A stretch of DNA of 7,410 bases from Methanosarcina sp. UBA293 (GCA_002499445.1 DALS01000019.1:48501-55910); one strand, 5' to 3'. Numbered from the stretch's first letter, positions 1 through 5,628 are shown. Program-made: numbers and translations. Notes: a model not told the origin generated them from the letters alone.

Positions 1-44
1 TTTGAAAAAGTTTGTGGTCAAGCTTTTTTTTGAAAAAGTTTGTG
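1..44. repeat. 28-bp-period direct repeat at window edge
   Basis: The 16-mer TTTGAAAAAGTTTGTG occurs at 1-16 and again, perfectly, at 29-44, a period of 28 bp. The spacer contains TCAAGCTTTTTT. Read on the minus strand this lies just downstream of the flavin oxidoreductase gene and supplies two CTTTTTC tracts, so it may also serve as its transcript end. The array may continue to the left of the window. Only two copies are visible. Confidence 0.75.
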
Positions 45-45
45 T

Positions 46-88
46 CTCAAACCGGAAGTACATCAGATCCTTTACTCAAACTGGAAGT
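46..88. repeat. 14-bp direct repeat overlapping the 3' end of the flavin oxidoreductase gene
   Basis: CTCAAACCGGAAGT (46-59) and CTCAAACTGGAAGT (75-88) differ at one base and are offset by 29 bp. The second copy encodes the last residues (His-Phe-Gln-Phe-Glu region) of the gene ending at 72. The offset is close to the 28-bp period of the neighbouring repeat, so the gene end and its flank may have arisen by local slippage duplication. Confidence 0.5.
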
Positions 89-1169
89 GACAACTTATGC
101 CCTCTGGATCAAAACAGAGATTACAGGATACACACCTTGCCTTTTCAACCTTCCCTGATTTGAACTTCAATACAATATCTGGCTCGCTGATAAATGCTCT
201 GCTCATAGAAATCAGGTCTGCAAATCCGTTTTCAAGCAGGTAATTAATAACCTGAAGTGACCTGATGCCACCCACAAGAATAACTGGAAGATTTACTGCA
301 CTTTTTATTGCTTTGGAATAATCCTTGAAATATGCTTCTTTGGCAGGAGCGTTGATTGCAGTTTTTATAGTTACTCCACCTGCCTCACTTATTCCTCCGC
401 TGACCTCAATTGCACATACTCCAGCTTTTTCCAGAAGCTTTGCAGTTTCTACAGCCTGTGAAATATCAAGCCCAAGTTCAGCCTTTGAAGAACCAGCCCG
501 GAAACCATCGGTTGCATTTAATTTGACCAGGATGGGAAAAGAATCTCCTGCTTCTTCTTTTATGCGCCTTACAATTTCCGTGACTATTCTTGCCCGGTTT
601 TCTACTGAGCCACCCCAGCGGTCAGTCCGCCTGTTTGTATAAGGTGAGATGAAATTACTTAAGAGGAAGCCATGGGCACAATGAAGTTGCAACCCATCAA
701 AACCTGCTTTTTTTGCCCTGACAGCCGCTTTTGTAAAAGCTTCAATTATTTCCAGGATTTCCTGTTCGGTCATTTCCCTGGGTACAACTGCCGAGTGCCC
801 GTCTTTTACTTCCGAAGGAGCCATGGGGATCGGATATTCTTCCGAAAGGCTTGCCTGCCGCCCTCCGTGTACGATCTGGAGCACAATTTTGCTTTTATAC
901 TTGTGAACTCTTTCGGTTATCTTCCGATAGGGTTCAATGAAACGGTCATCATAGATGCCCTGTTGGTAGATATCACTCTGCCCGCCCGGAAGAACATAGG
1001 AATAGCCGGTTATGATTAACCCGACCTCATTTTTTGCAAGTTCTTCGTAAAGATCTCCGAGCCGGGAAGTGGGTGTCCCGTCTTCTTCAGCCATAAACTC
1101 GTGAGTTGCAGACCTTACAAAGCGGTTCTGGAGTTCAAGGTTGCAGACAGTAATAGGGTCAAAAATCAT
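72..1169 (-). CDS. NADH:flavin oxidoreductase, Old Yellow Enzyme family (short form with C-terminal Cys motif)
   Basis: This 365-residue FMN-binding TIM-barrel protein probably reduces activated C=C bonds or related electrophiles with NAD(P)H in the cytoplasm; the substrate cannot be read from sequence. Seen: the N-terminal strand NRFVRSATHE (15-24); the substrate/FMN histidine pair in HCAHGFLL (His163, His166); SPYTNRRTDRWGGS (175-188); the FMN-phosphate loops VGGIRS (299-304) and SMSRAFISEPD (321-331). The tail carries Cys346, 349, 352 and 360 (C-x2-C-x2-C-x7-C), recalling the Fe-S cysteines of enoate and 2,4-dienoyl-CoA reductases, but the FAD/NAD-binding domain that follows in those enzymes is absent. 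Where YqjM-type enzymes have a redox-tuning cysteine, my motif alignment puts His23. The ATG at 1169 has no Shine-Dalgarno, while a TATA-like box sits about 27 nt upstream, suggesting a leaderless message. Family call firm, substrate unknown. Confidence 0.93.
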   Translation of the reverse strand: MIFDPITVCNLELQNRFVRSATHEFMAEEDGTPTSRLGDLYEELAKNEVGLIITGYSYVLPGGQSDIYQQGIYDDRFIEPYRKITERVHKYKSKIVLQIVHGGRQASLSEEYPIPMAPSEVKDGHSAVVPREMTEQEILEIIEAFTKAAVRAKKAGFDGLQLHCAHGFLLSNFISPYTNRRTDRWGGSVENRARIVTEIVRRIKEEAGDSFPILVKLNATDGFRAGSSKAELGLDISQAVETAKLLEKAGVCAIEVSGGISEAGGVTIKTAINAPAKEAYFKDYSKAIKSAVNLPVILVGGIRSLQVINYLLENGFADLISMSRAFISEPDIVLKFKSGKVEKARCVSCNLCFDPEGISCHFQFE

Positions 1170-1191
1170 GAGGAAAAATGGGTGAGGGAGA

Positions 1192-1201
1192 GTAAATAAT
1201 T
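1192..1201 (-). promoter_or_regulatory. TATA-like box for the flavin oxidoreductase gene
   Basis: Read on the minus strand this is an AATTATTTA-type element centred about 27 nt before the ATG at 1169. That is the usual archaeal TATA-to-start-site distance, so transcription would begin at or next to the start codon. The absence of any purine-rich Shine-Dalgarno before that ATG (minus strand reads TTTTTCCTC-ATG) fits. Inferred from sequence only. Confidence 0.45.
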
Positions 1202-1259
1202 ATCCCGGATTCCAGGAAAAAGAGAACTTTGTGTTAAAGAGCAAATTTTCTCTAGATGT

Positions 1260-1285
1260 GAAATGAAAAAGAAAGAAAAATTTAC
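1260..1285 (-). terminator. T-rich transcript end after the secreted-protein gene
   Basis: Immediately after the TGA at 1286, the minus strand reads ATTTTTC-TTTC-TTTTTC: three closely spaced T tracts. Oligo-T runs are enough for termination by archaeal RNA polymerase. The next gene has its own TATA-like box 60 bp further on, so separate transcription is likely. Confidence 0.5.
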
Positions 1286-2110
1286 TCAGGAAACTGTAAT
1301 TCCGAATGTAACAGGATTTTCTGGATCATCAGAAATGTAGATGTATAGCATTTCTGAGGAGCTAACCTCAGCGGCGTAATCTGCCTGTACTTTCTGTTCA
1401 AAAGTAAATTCATTATCCATAATAATTTCATACCTGTATTTTCCCAGTTCAGCATCTATTTTTGGTGAGGAGATCTCATCTCCAGGGTTCATGGTATAGT
1501 TTTCTTTGAATACGGACTTATTATTAAAATCAAAAATCTCAATAGACATTATATGTTTTTTGGAATCACTGTTTATGAGGAAAAATTGTAAAGGATCGAT
1601 TTCCATCTTTTCCAGCCTTTCCTTTTCTTTTTCCCAATCTTGTATAAATACTATGTAAACTGTTTTGCCATTATATCTTTCATTAGTGGGTCTAATGTTA
1701 TATGTCACATTCCTGGGTTTACCCAGCCCAACAGATCCACAAAAACTGTTTTCTTGTAAATATAAGTCAGCTCTACTCTCATTACTCCCTACAACAGGTC
1801 CCGCATAAAAGTATTCATCTTCAGTGTATCTGGACGCCTCCTGGATTTCAACTTCATATTTCTCTCCCATTAATCTAAGAAATACATGGCCGTTATCTGC
1901 GGCTTTCCTGAGTTTATCAATATCTATGGTTACTGTTTCAAAACCATCCCAAACTTTTGAGAACTCAAGAAAACTGCTGTTGTTAATCTCTATTTTTTGA
2001 ATTATATCGTTGTCATCCAAGATGTCTTCGTTGCTGGAACCAAAATAAATAGAAAAAACGGCAATCCCCAATAAAATAAATATTGCAACGGCTAGAATTT
2101 TAAAACGCAT
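1286..2110 (-). CDS. Membrane-anchored/secreted protein of unknown function (propeptide-like + beta-sandwich-like)
   Basis: No named family is recognised for this 274-residue protein. An N-terminal hydrophobic stretch (about 5-24, AVAIFILLGIAVFSIYF) follows Met-Arg-Phe-Lys and should act as signal anchor or signal peptide, placing the rest outside the cell; several N-x-S/T sequons fit export. Residues about 40-155 (VFLRLMGEKYEVEI, then YFYAGPVVGSNESRADLYL, then YNIRP and KTVYIVF) resemble the propeptide of archaeal secreted zinc metalloproteases, but no HExxH follows. Residues about 175-274 (SIEIFDFNNKSVFKENY, NPGDEISSP, GKYRYEIIMDN) read like an Ig-like beta-sandwich. Both domain readings are pattern-based inferences. 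The ATG at 2110 is preceded by GAGGA (2117-2121) at 6-nt spacing, fixing the start. It appears to be transcribed alone. Base composition looks more AT-rich than in the enzyme genes beside it. Confidence 0.85.
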   Translation of the reverse strand: MRFKILAVAIFILLGIAVFSIYFGSSNEDILDDNDIIQKIEINNSSFLEFSKVWDGFETVTIDIDKLRKAADNGHVFLRLMGEKYEVEIQEASRYTEDEYFYAGPVVGSNESRADLYLQENSFCGSVGLGKPRNVTYNIRPTNERYNGKTVYIVFIQDWEKEKERLEKMEIDPLQFFLINSDSKKHIMSIEIFDFNNKSVFKENYTMNPGDEISSPKIDAELGKYRYEIIMDNEFTFEQKVQADYAAEVSSSEMLYIYISDDPENPVTFGITVS

Positions 2111-2202
2111 AACATTTCCTCAAAAATTGATAAGTCCATGTCTGTATTTAGTTTTATGGTTAGCAAATAATCTAACACAACTTAAGAGGACAGAAAAACA
2201 GA

Positions 2203-2212
2203 AATATATTTT
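2203..2212 (-). promoter_or_regulatory. TATA-like box for the secreted-protein gene
   Basis: The minus strand reads AATATATTTC within an otherwise mixed region. Transcription would start near 2180, giving a leader of about 70 nt before the ATG at 2110. The 206-bp gap 2111-2316 otherwise holds no gene. It includes a short AAAAG-ATC-CTTTT hairpin (2251-2263) and a GC-richer patch at 2222-2248. Confidence 0.4.
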
Positions 2213-2316
2213 AGAGTGATAGGCCGCACCAGTTTAAGCGCCGTTCCGTTAAAAGATCCTTTTGGAAGCTATGTATCTCATTTGGAGAATTGTAACGGCT
2301 TATCTACTTTCAGTAA

Positions 2317-2862
2317 TTATTTCCTCAAGCCCTGGAGTACATTCTGCAGAAAGCCTTTCTTTTCAAAATATTGTTGATGGTACTTCTCAGCTATATAAAA
2401 TTCGGAAACCGGCACGATCTCGGTCACTATCGGATTTTTGAAAGCCCCAGATTTCTCGAATTTTTCTTTTGAGGCAAAGGCAGTGTCCTTTTGTTCCTCA
2501 TTATGATAAAAAATGACTGAGCGGTACTGATTTCCGATATCTGGGCCCTGCCTGTCCTTTGTGGTTGGGTCATGGTTTTTCCAGAAGACATCAAGTAAAG
2601 TCTCGTAAGACACCACATTTGGATCAAAAATGACCCTTACAGCTTCGGCATGCCCGGTATCAAGAGTACAGACCTGTTCATAAGTGGGGCGTTCAAAATG
2701 CCCGCCGCTAAAGCCAACTGCAGTTGCAACCACACCTTTAACCTGTCTGAAAGCTTCTTCAACGCCCCAGAAACAACCAGCAGCAAATGTTGCTTTTTCC
2801 AGGCCGCCTCCGGGGTTTTCAAAAAAATCCGGGTTCGTTTCAGCAGTTTGATATTCTTCCAC
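2317..2862 (-). CDS. msrA: Peptide-methionine (S)-S-oxide reductase MsrA
   Basis: This 181-residue cytoplasmic repair enzyme reduces the S epimer of methionine sulfoxide, free or in proteins, back to methionine. Seen: the catalytic GCFWG motif with nucleophile Cys30 and Phe31; Tyr61 and Glu73 (in YEQVC and GHAEAV); Tyr113 in GNQYRS; the typical PTTKDRQGPDIG loop (99-110). Together these match the E. coli active-site set. The only other cysteine is Cys65, and there is no C-terminal resolving cysteine, so regeneration must use Cys65 or an external thiol. The start is GTG at 2862, preceded by a strong AAGGGGGGAG ribosome site. The gene lies 60 bp downstream of the PEBP-like lipoprotein gene on the same strand and is probably co-transcribed with it; a 4 x 14-bp tandem repeat fills most of the gap. 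Length and motifs are complete. Confidence 0.97.
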   Translation of the reverse strand: MEEYQTAETNPDFFENPGGGLEKATFAAGCFWGVEEAFRQVKGVVATAVGFSGGHFERPTYEQVCTLDTGHAEAVRVIFDPNVVSYETLLDVFWKNHDPTTKDRQGPDIGNQYRSVIFYHNEEQKDTAFASKEKFEKSGAFKNPIVTEIVPVSEFYIAEKYHQQYFEKKGFLQNVLQGLRK

Positions 2863-2865
2863 TCT

Positions 2866-2876
2866 CTCCCCCCTTA
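2866..2876 (-). promoter_or_regulatory. Strong ribosome-binding site deciding the GTG start of msrA
   Basis: The minus strand reads AAGGGGGGAGAGA-GTG. The G-rich purine tract sits a few bases before the GTG at 2862-2860. No ATG lies nearby in frame upstream, so the GTG start is well supported. Confidence 0.75.
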
Positions 2877-2877
2877 A

Positions 2878-2933
2878 AAATCATATTCTGCAAATCATAT
2901 TCTGCAAACCATATTCTGCAAATCATATTCTGC
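2878..2933. repeat. Four-copy 14-bp tandem repeat between the PEBP gene and msrA
   Basis: The plus-strand unit AAATCATATTCTGC occurs at 2878-2891, 2892-2905, 2906-2919 (one change, AAACC) and 2920-2933, perfectly head-to-tail. On the coding strand it is GCAGAATATGATTT. The first transcribed copy overlaps the final codons and TGA stop of the upstream lipoprotein gene, and the last ends just before the msrA ribosome site. The near identity points to recent slippage expansion. The array sets the intergenic length. Confidence 0.95.
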
Positions 2934-3507
2934 TATATTTTCCCATTAATTCCCCTTCAGCAATAATGTGCCCTATCATTTTATTTTCAACCTCTTTTCT
3001 TCCTGCCCCTGCTTTAAGTTCGAGCTGTCTGTCCAGAGCATATACCCGGAAGAAGTACCTGTGTGTGCCTGAAGGGGGGCACGGTCCGCCATATCCTATT
3101 TTCTTGAAATCGTTCTTTCCCTCAACCCCGGGTATACTGTCTTCTTCTATTTTCGCTACAGGCTCTATGTTCCAGACAATCCAGTGCGTAAAAGTTTTCA
3201 TGGGAGCATCAGGGTCGTCTACTATAAGCACTAAACTCTCAGCCTCTTGAGGAATGCCTTCAAATTCTAGAGGCGGATTTATATCCTGCCCGTCACAGGT
3301 ATACTTTTCTGGAATACTACCATTCGATGCAAATGCACTGCTAAAGACCTTTATATTCTGAATATCCATCTTCTCACTCCCTTTACTGGTTTCGGAAGAC
3401 TCTTTATTTACAGGTGATTTTGCTTTTTCATTTTGAACACATCCCGAAATCAAAAGTGTTCCTGCAAACAAGATTACTAGAACAACTATGCTGTTCTTTC
3501 TATTCAT
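2923..3507 (-). CDS. YbhB/YbcL-type phosphatidylethanolamine-binding (PEBP) lipoprotein
   Basis: This 194-residue protein (from ATG 3507) has a charged MNRKNS start, a hydrophobic segment and the lipobox LISGC, so Cys23 should be lipidated and the mature domain held on the outer face of the membrane. A Ser/Glu/Lys-rich linker (about 24-47) precedes a complete PEBP/Raf-kinase-inhibitor-like fold: CDGQDINPPLEF (71-82), the anion-site motif DDPDAP (97-102), HWIVWNI (108-114) and GYGGPCPPSGTHRYFF (138-153). Prokaryotic members bind small anions or lipids, but their role is poorly defined. An in-frame GTG at 3516 could add three residues. AGGAG lies only 3 nt from that GTG but 12 nt from the ATG, while a GGTG closer in suits the ATG, so ATG is preferred with doubt. 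It is the first gene of a probable operon with msrA, hinting at a role in envelope or oxidative stress. The stop codon lies inside the 14-bp repeat array. Confidence 0.93.
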   Translation of the reverse strand: MNRKNSIVVLVILFAGTLLISGCVQNEKAKSPVNKESSETSKGSEKMDIQNIKVFSSAFASNGSIPEKYTCDGQDINPPLEFEGIPQEAESLVLIVDDPDAPMKTFTHWIVWNIEPVAKIEEDSIPGVEGKNDFKKIGYGGPCPPSGTHRYFFRVYALDRQLELKAGAGRKEVENKMIGHIIAEGELMGKYSRI

Positions 3508-3535
3508 ATATGGCACCAGCTCCTGACAGCATAAA

Positions 3536-3620
3536 AACTGCTTGATAACCGCTTGATAATTGCTTAAAACTGCTTAATAACTGCTTAAAAATTGCTCAAT
3601 AACTGCAAATACTGCAATAT
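3536..3620. repeat. Degenerate 11-bp tandem repeat in the leader of the PEBP-msrA operon
   Basis: About eight consecutive units resemble AACTGCTTAAT on the plus strand: AACTGCTTGAT (3536), AACCGCTTGAT (3547), AATTGCTTAA (3558), AACTGCTTAAT (3568), AACTGCTTAA (3579), AAATTGCTCAAT (3589), AACTGCAAAT (3601), ACTGCAATAT (3611). The period is 10-12 bp, about one helical turn. Most of it lies between the predicted promoter and the PEBP start, so it would be transcribed as leader RNA. Confidence 0.8.
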
Positions 3621-3632
3621 TAAAGTTAAAGA

Positions 3633-3640
3633 AATATAAC
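3633..3640 (-). promoter_or_regulatory. TATA-like box for the PEBP-msrA operon
   Basis: The minus strand reads GTTATATT following CCTTAAG. Transcription would begin about 25 nt downstream, near 3610, giving a leader of roughly 100 nt that contains the 11-bp repeat array. Predicted from sequence alone. Confidence 0.45.
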
Positions 3641-3837
3641 CTTAAGGCACACATACATGCCATATTCTGAAGTTTAATCTCAAAAGACTGAGCTTACAAT
3701 GCACCTCGAAATTTGATTTATGGTTAACTTGAGGTTTACTTAAGGTTTGATTTTCCAGATACATTGGAATTTCAACTGGAGGCGGGCAGAGCTAAGCAGG
3801 CTTCTAAGCTAACCTAATTAACCGGAAGGAGATCTCA
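3641..3837. other. Intergenic DNA without a recognisable gene
   Basis: This is part of the 391-bp gap between the PEBP gene and the zinc-ribbon gene. I see no convincing coding frame. It holds a short set of 11-bp direct repeats on the plus strand, GGTTAACTTGA (3722-3732), GGTTTACTTAA (3733-3743) and a partial third GGTTTGA (3744-3750), placed upstream of the predicted PEBP promoter where an operator could lie. Confidence 0.5.
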
Positions 3838-3882
3838 GAAGAAAAAGCTCTTCAGCCATTTCAGGAAGTCACACACTGAAAT
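3838..3882 (-). terminator. Hairpin plus T tract after the zinc-ribbon gene
   Basis: An inverted repeat, ATTTCAG (3858-3864) and CTGAAAT (3876-3882) with an 11-nt loop, lies 17 bp past the stop of the zinc-ribbon gene. On the minus strand it is followed by GAAGAGCTTTTTCTTC, which has its own 5-bp stem and a T5 run. This arrangement fits a transcript end, though archaeal terminators mostly depend on the T run. Confidence 0.45.
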
Positions 3883-3898
3883 CCTGGATGGATAAGGC

Positions 3899-4105
3899 TC
3901 AGTCTTCTACCTCAAGAGATTGAATTACATCGAGGACTGTAAGTTCCCCTTTAGCCACGCGTTGGATAAGCGGATAGATAAATGAACAATCATCAATTGC
4001 AGCCCAGCGTGCTTCTCCTACCCGTCTTACAACTTCATCCAGTATATCACCGCATGTCTTGCAGTACCTTCCTTCACTCTCTACTCCACAGCTTTCGCAT
4101 TTCAT
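3899..4105 (-). CDS. Small zinc-ribbon protein, function unknown
   Basis: This 68-residue protein opens with two CxxC knuckles, CESC (3-6) and CKTC (15-18), eight residues apart (Cys6 to Cys15), a typical zinc ribbon. The remainder (about 20-68, LDEVVRRVGEARWAAIDDCSF then LIQRVAKGELTVLDVIQSL) looks mainly helical and acidic at the end (EVED), with a further Cys40. Nothing identifies a partner; small zinc ribbons of this kind often bind nucleic acid or protein. The ATG at 4105 follows a GGGGAA purine tract. It appears monocistronic, with a hairpin/T-tract end downstream and a TATA-like box upstream flanked by a 9-bp direct repeat. Composition of real-looking codons, a ribosome site and paired CxxC motifs support a true gene. 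Confidence 0.8.
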   Translation of the reverse strand: MKCESCGVESEGRYCKTCGDILDEVVRRVGEARWAAIDDCSFIYPLIQRVAKGELTVLDVIQSLEVED

Positions 4106-4140
4106 TAAAAATTCCCCATAATCAATGGGAAAGTCGACAA

Positions 4141-4152
4141 TAAATAAATTAT
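4141..4152 (-). promoter_or_regulatory. TATA-like box for the zinc-ribbon gene
   Basis: The minus strand reads AATTTATTTAT about 40 nt before the ATG at 4105, giving a predicted leader of about 15 nt that includes the GGGGA ribosome site. Predicted by position and composition only. Confidence 0.4.
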
Positions 4153-4164
4153 GGTGTAATACTC

Positions 4165-4192
4165 AAAACTCCCGTGCAGTCTTAAAACTCCC
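4165..4192. repeat. 9-bp direct repeat just upstream of the zinc-ribbon promoter
   Basis: AAAACTCCC occurs at 4165-4173 and 4184-4192, 19 bp apart (GGGAGTTTT on the coding strand). It sits directly upstream of the predicted TATA box, a position used by archaeal activators. No known regulator motif is recognised. Confidence 0.5.
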
Positions 4193-4194
4193 AT

Positions 4195-4210
4195 TAATAA
4201 TAATAATAAT
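4195..4210. repeat. (TAA)5 microsatellite
   Basis: Five perfect TAA triplets followed by T lie in the non-coding gap between the zinc-ribbon gene and the PhoU/RCK_C gene. This is a simple repeat with no evident function. Confidence 0.85.
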
Positions 4211-4279
4211 GCAAGCTAATATATAATCAGGAATATTGCGAGCTTTTAAAAAGTATTAACTAACTCGGAAGAAAAGTAT

Positions 4280-4313
4280 AAGTTAACTTGGAAGTTATCA
4301 TTCCAAGTTACTT
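4280..4313. terminator. Long inverted repeat downstream of the PhoU/RCK_C gene
   Basis: TAACTTGGAA (4284-4293) and TTCCAAGTTA (4301-4310) form a perfect 10-bp stem with a 7-nt loop. AAG/CTT pairs extend it to 13 bp across one bulged base. A further copy of the arm with one change, TAACTCGGAAG, lies at 4261-4271. It is about 70 bp past the stop at 4380, so a 3'-end hairpin of that transcript is the simplest reading. TTTTC follows on the minus strand about 12 nt further. A protein-binding site is the alternative. Confidence 0.5.
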
Positions 4314-4379
4314 CAATAAACAAATTCGTATCAACTCTATGGAACTTGTTTAATTGGAAAATTATCAGGTACAGGGAAA

Positions 4380-5579
4380 TTACGGGTTAAGTTTACACTC
4401 ACACATTTCTATAAGTGCTCCTTCTCCGATCCTTGAACCACGTGCAATAAGCATATCTCCTGCCTGGACAACCGTATTGCCTTTTGGAGCATAAACCCAG
4501 CGGTCAGCCCTTTTGATTGCCATCACATGCAGCCCGGTTTCAGTTTCAAGCTTCAGTTCAGAGAAAGTTTTTCCAACTATAGGAGAGCATTTCTCGACCT
4601 GGAGCCGCGTTATAACCTCTTCGGAATTCCTGACTGCAAGAGTGATAATTGGGTGAAGTTCTATGTCCCTGAGCACGGTATCCGCAATTCCATAAGCAGC
4701 ATCGGAAATAGCTTCAGAAGCACTTGCAAGGTGCAGAATCCCTCTAAGCTGGTTTACATCCTCAACATGCTTTGCGGTTTCAAGTACCCAGTGCTGAAGT
4801 TCATATTTCATTGAATCCATCTCGGATTCAAGGGCACTGACTTCGTATGCGATATCTTCGTTATCAAAAAGAATAGCAGAATATGCAAGCCCTACTGAAA
4901 GTTCGGACATATTCTTCATATCCACGATAATATCCACAGCATGCTCAAGGTCTTTTAATAGCTTATTGTGCTCTATCTCTCTTGGGATGAATTTTTTTGT
5001 CGTGGCCATTTCGAAGAAGAGGGTAACTCCTTCATCATGCCCTCTGGCAATTAAAACATCTCCCTGCCGGATGCGGGTTTCCTTGTCAGGATCATAAATC
5101 CAATCTTCGTTTCTTCGGATCGCAATAACCCACATGCCGGTCTCAAGATCAAGTTCTAGGTCACCAAGCGTAATTCCTGCCATTGGAGATTCTGCAGCAA
5201 CTGTTGCTCTGACTATGGTTTCTTCCGCTTCCCTGAGGGCTACTTTCAGTTCCATCGGAATGCCCATATTCATAAGAACTATTTTGGCAATATCCCCTGC
5301 GGCGTTTGCGATATTTTCCGAACACGCGGCAACCTGTAAAACTCCGAGAAGTCCTTCGGCCTCATCAACCCTGCGTGTGCTTAACATCGAGGCCATCTTC
5401 ATGTGGTAATCAAGGGTATCCATCTTATCTTCAAGATTGAGCACCTCTTCTGCAATGTCCTCATCATCATAGATCATTGCAGAATACGCAAGGTCTACCA
5501 TGAGTTCGGAAGTGTCCTTCATCTCAGTCAGAAGATCCTTAAGGTTCTTTGGACTGTATCTGAATTCTTTAGGGAACAT
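4380..5579 (-). CDS. Tandem PhoU / TrkA-C (RCK_C) protein, putative cation-transport regulator
   Basis: This 399-residue soluble protein has no transmembrane segment and is built as an internal duplication. Residues about 10-125 and 205-320 are helical PhoU-like domains; compare MKDTSELMVDLAYSAMIYDD (21-40) with MKNMSELSVGLAYSAILFDN (221-240). Residues about 130-195 and 328-396 are TrkA-C/RCK_C domains; compare VIAIRRNEDWIY...GDVLIARG with VMAIKRADRWVY...GDMLIARG. RCK_C domains bind small ligands, including c-di-AMP, and control potassium or other cation transporters. There is no nucleotide-binding RCK_N domain. The gene lies 151 bp downstream of two MgtE-type genes on the same strand, which suggests it regulates that transporter. 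A terminator-like hairpin and a TATA-like box in the gap suggest it can also be transcribed alone. The ATG at 5579 lacks a clear Shine-Dalgarno; the homologous first repeat needs a start near here. Domain call firm, partner inferred. Confidence 0.9.
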   Translation of the reverse strand: MFPKEFRYSPKNLKDLLTEMKDTSELMVDLAYSAMIYDDEDIAEEVLNLEDKMDTLDYHMKMASMLSTRRVDEAEGLLGVLQVAACSENIANAAGDIAKIVLMNMGIPMELKVALREAEETIVRATVAAESPMAGITLGDLELDLETGMWVIAIRRNEDWIYDPDKETRIRQGDVLIARGHDEGVTLFFEMATTKKFIPREIEHNKLLKDLEHAVDIIVDMKNMSELSVGLAYSAILFDNEDIAYEVSALESEMDSMKYELQHWVLETAKHVEDVNQLRGILHLASASEAISDAAYGIADTVLRDIELHPIITLAVRNSEEVITRLQVEKCSPIVGKTFSELKLETETGLHVMAIKRADRWVYAPKGNTVVQAGDMLIARGSRIGEGALIEMCECKLNP

Positions 5580-5618
5580 GGTCTATATATCAACTCTACC
5601 TTATGCTGGTGTGTATGA

Positions 5619-5628
5619 GTATATACTT
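5619..5628 (-). promoter_or_regulatory. TATA-like box for the PhoU/RCK_C gene
   Basis: AGTATATACT is a perfect 10-bp palindrome about 40-50 nt before the ATG at 5579, a plausible distance for a short-leader archaeal promoter. Together with the hairpin at 5710-5726 it suggests this gene is not only co-transcribed with the transporter genes. A second TATATA (5584-5589) right before the ATG is too close to serve. Confidence 0.45.

Noticed and set aside
325..1019. Plus-strand open frames opposite the flavin oxidoreductase
   Set aside because: They lie wholly antisense to a strongly supported gene with conserved motifs and have no ribosome site or recognisable domain.
2222..2300. Structured RNA or tRNA fragment in the GC-richer patch downstream of msrA
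   Set aside because: Only a 6-bp GCCGTT/AACGGC pairing over a 48-nt loop and a tiny AAAAG/CTTTT hairpin are seen. There is no cloverleaf or T-loop sequence.
2427..2877. Extra frames on both strands over msrA
   Set aside because: They are shadows of msrA, whose catalytic motifs and strong ribosome site fix the real frame.
2878..2933. CRISPR array
   Set aside because: The units are contiguous with no spacers and only 14 bp long, so this is a tandem repeat.
3536..3620. CRISPR or transposon-end repeats
   Set aside because: The 11-bp units have no spacers, are degenerate, and no transposase or target duplication is visible.
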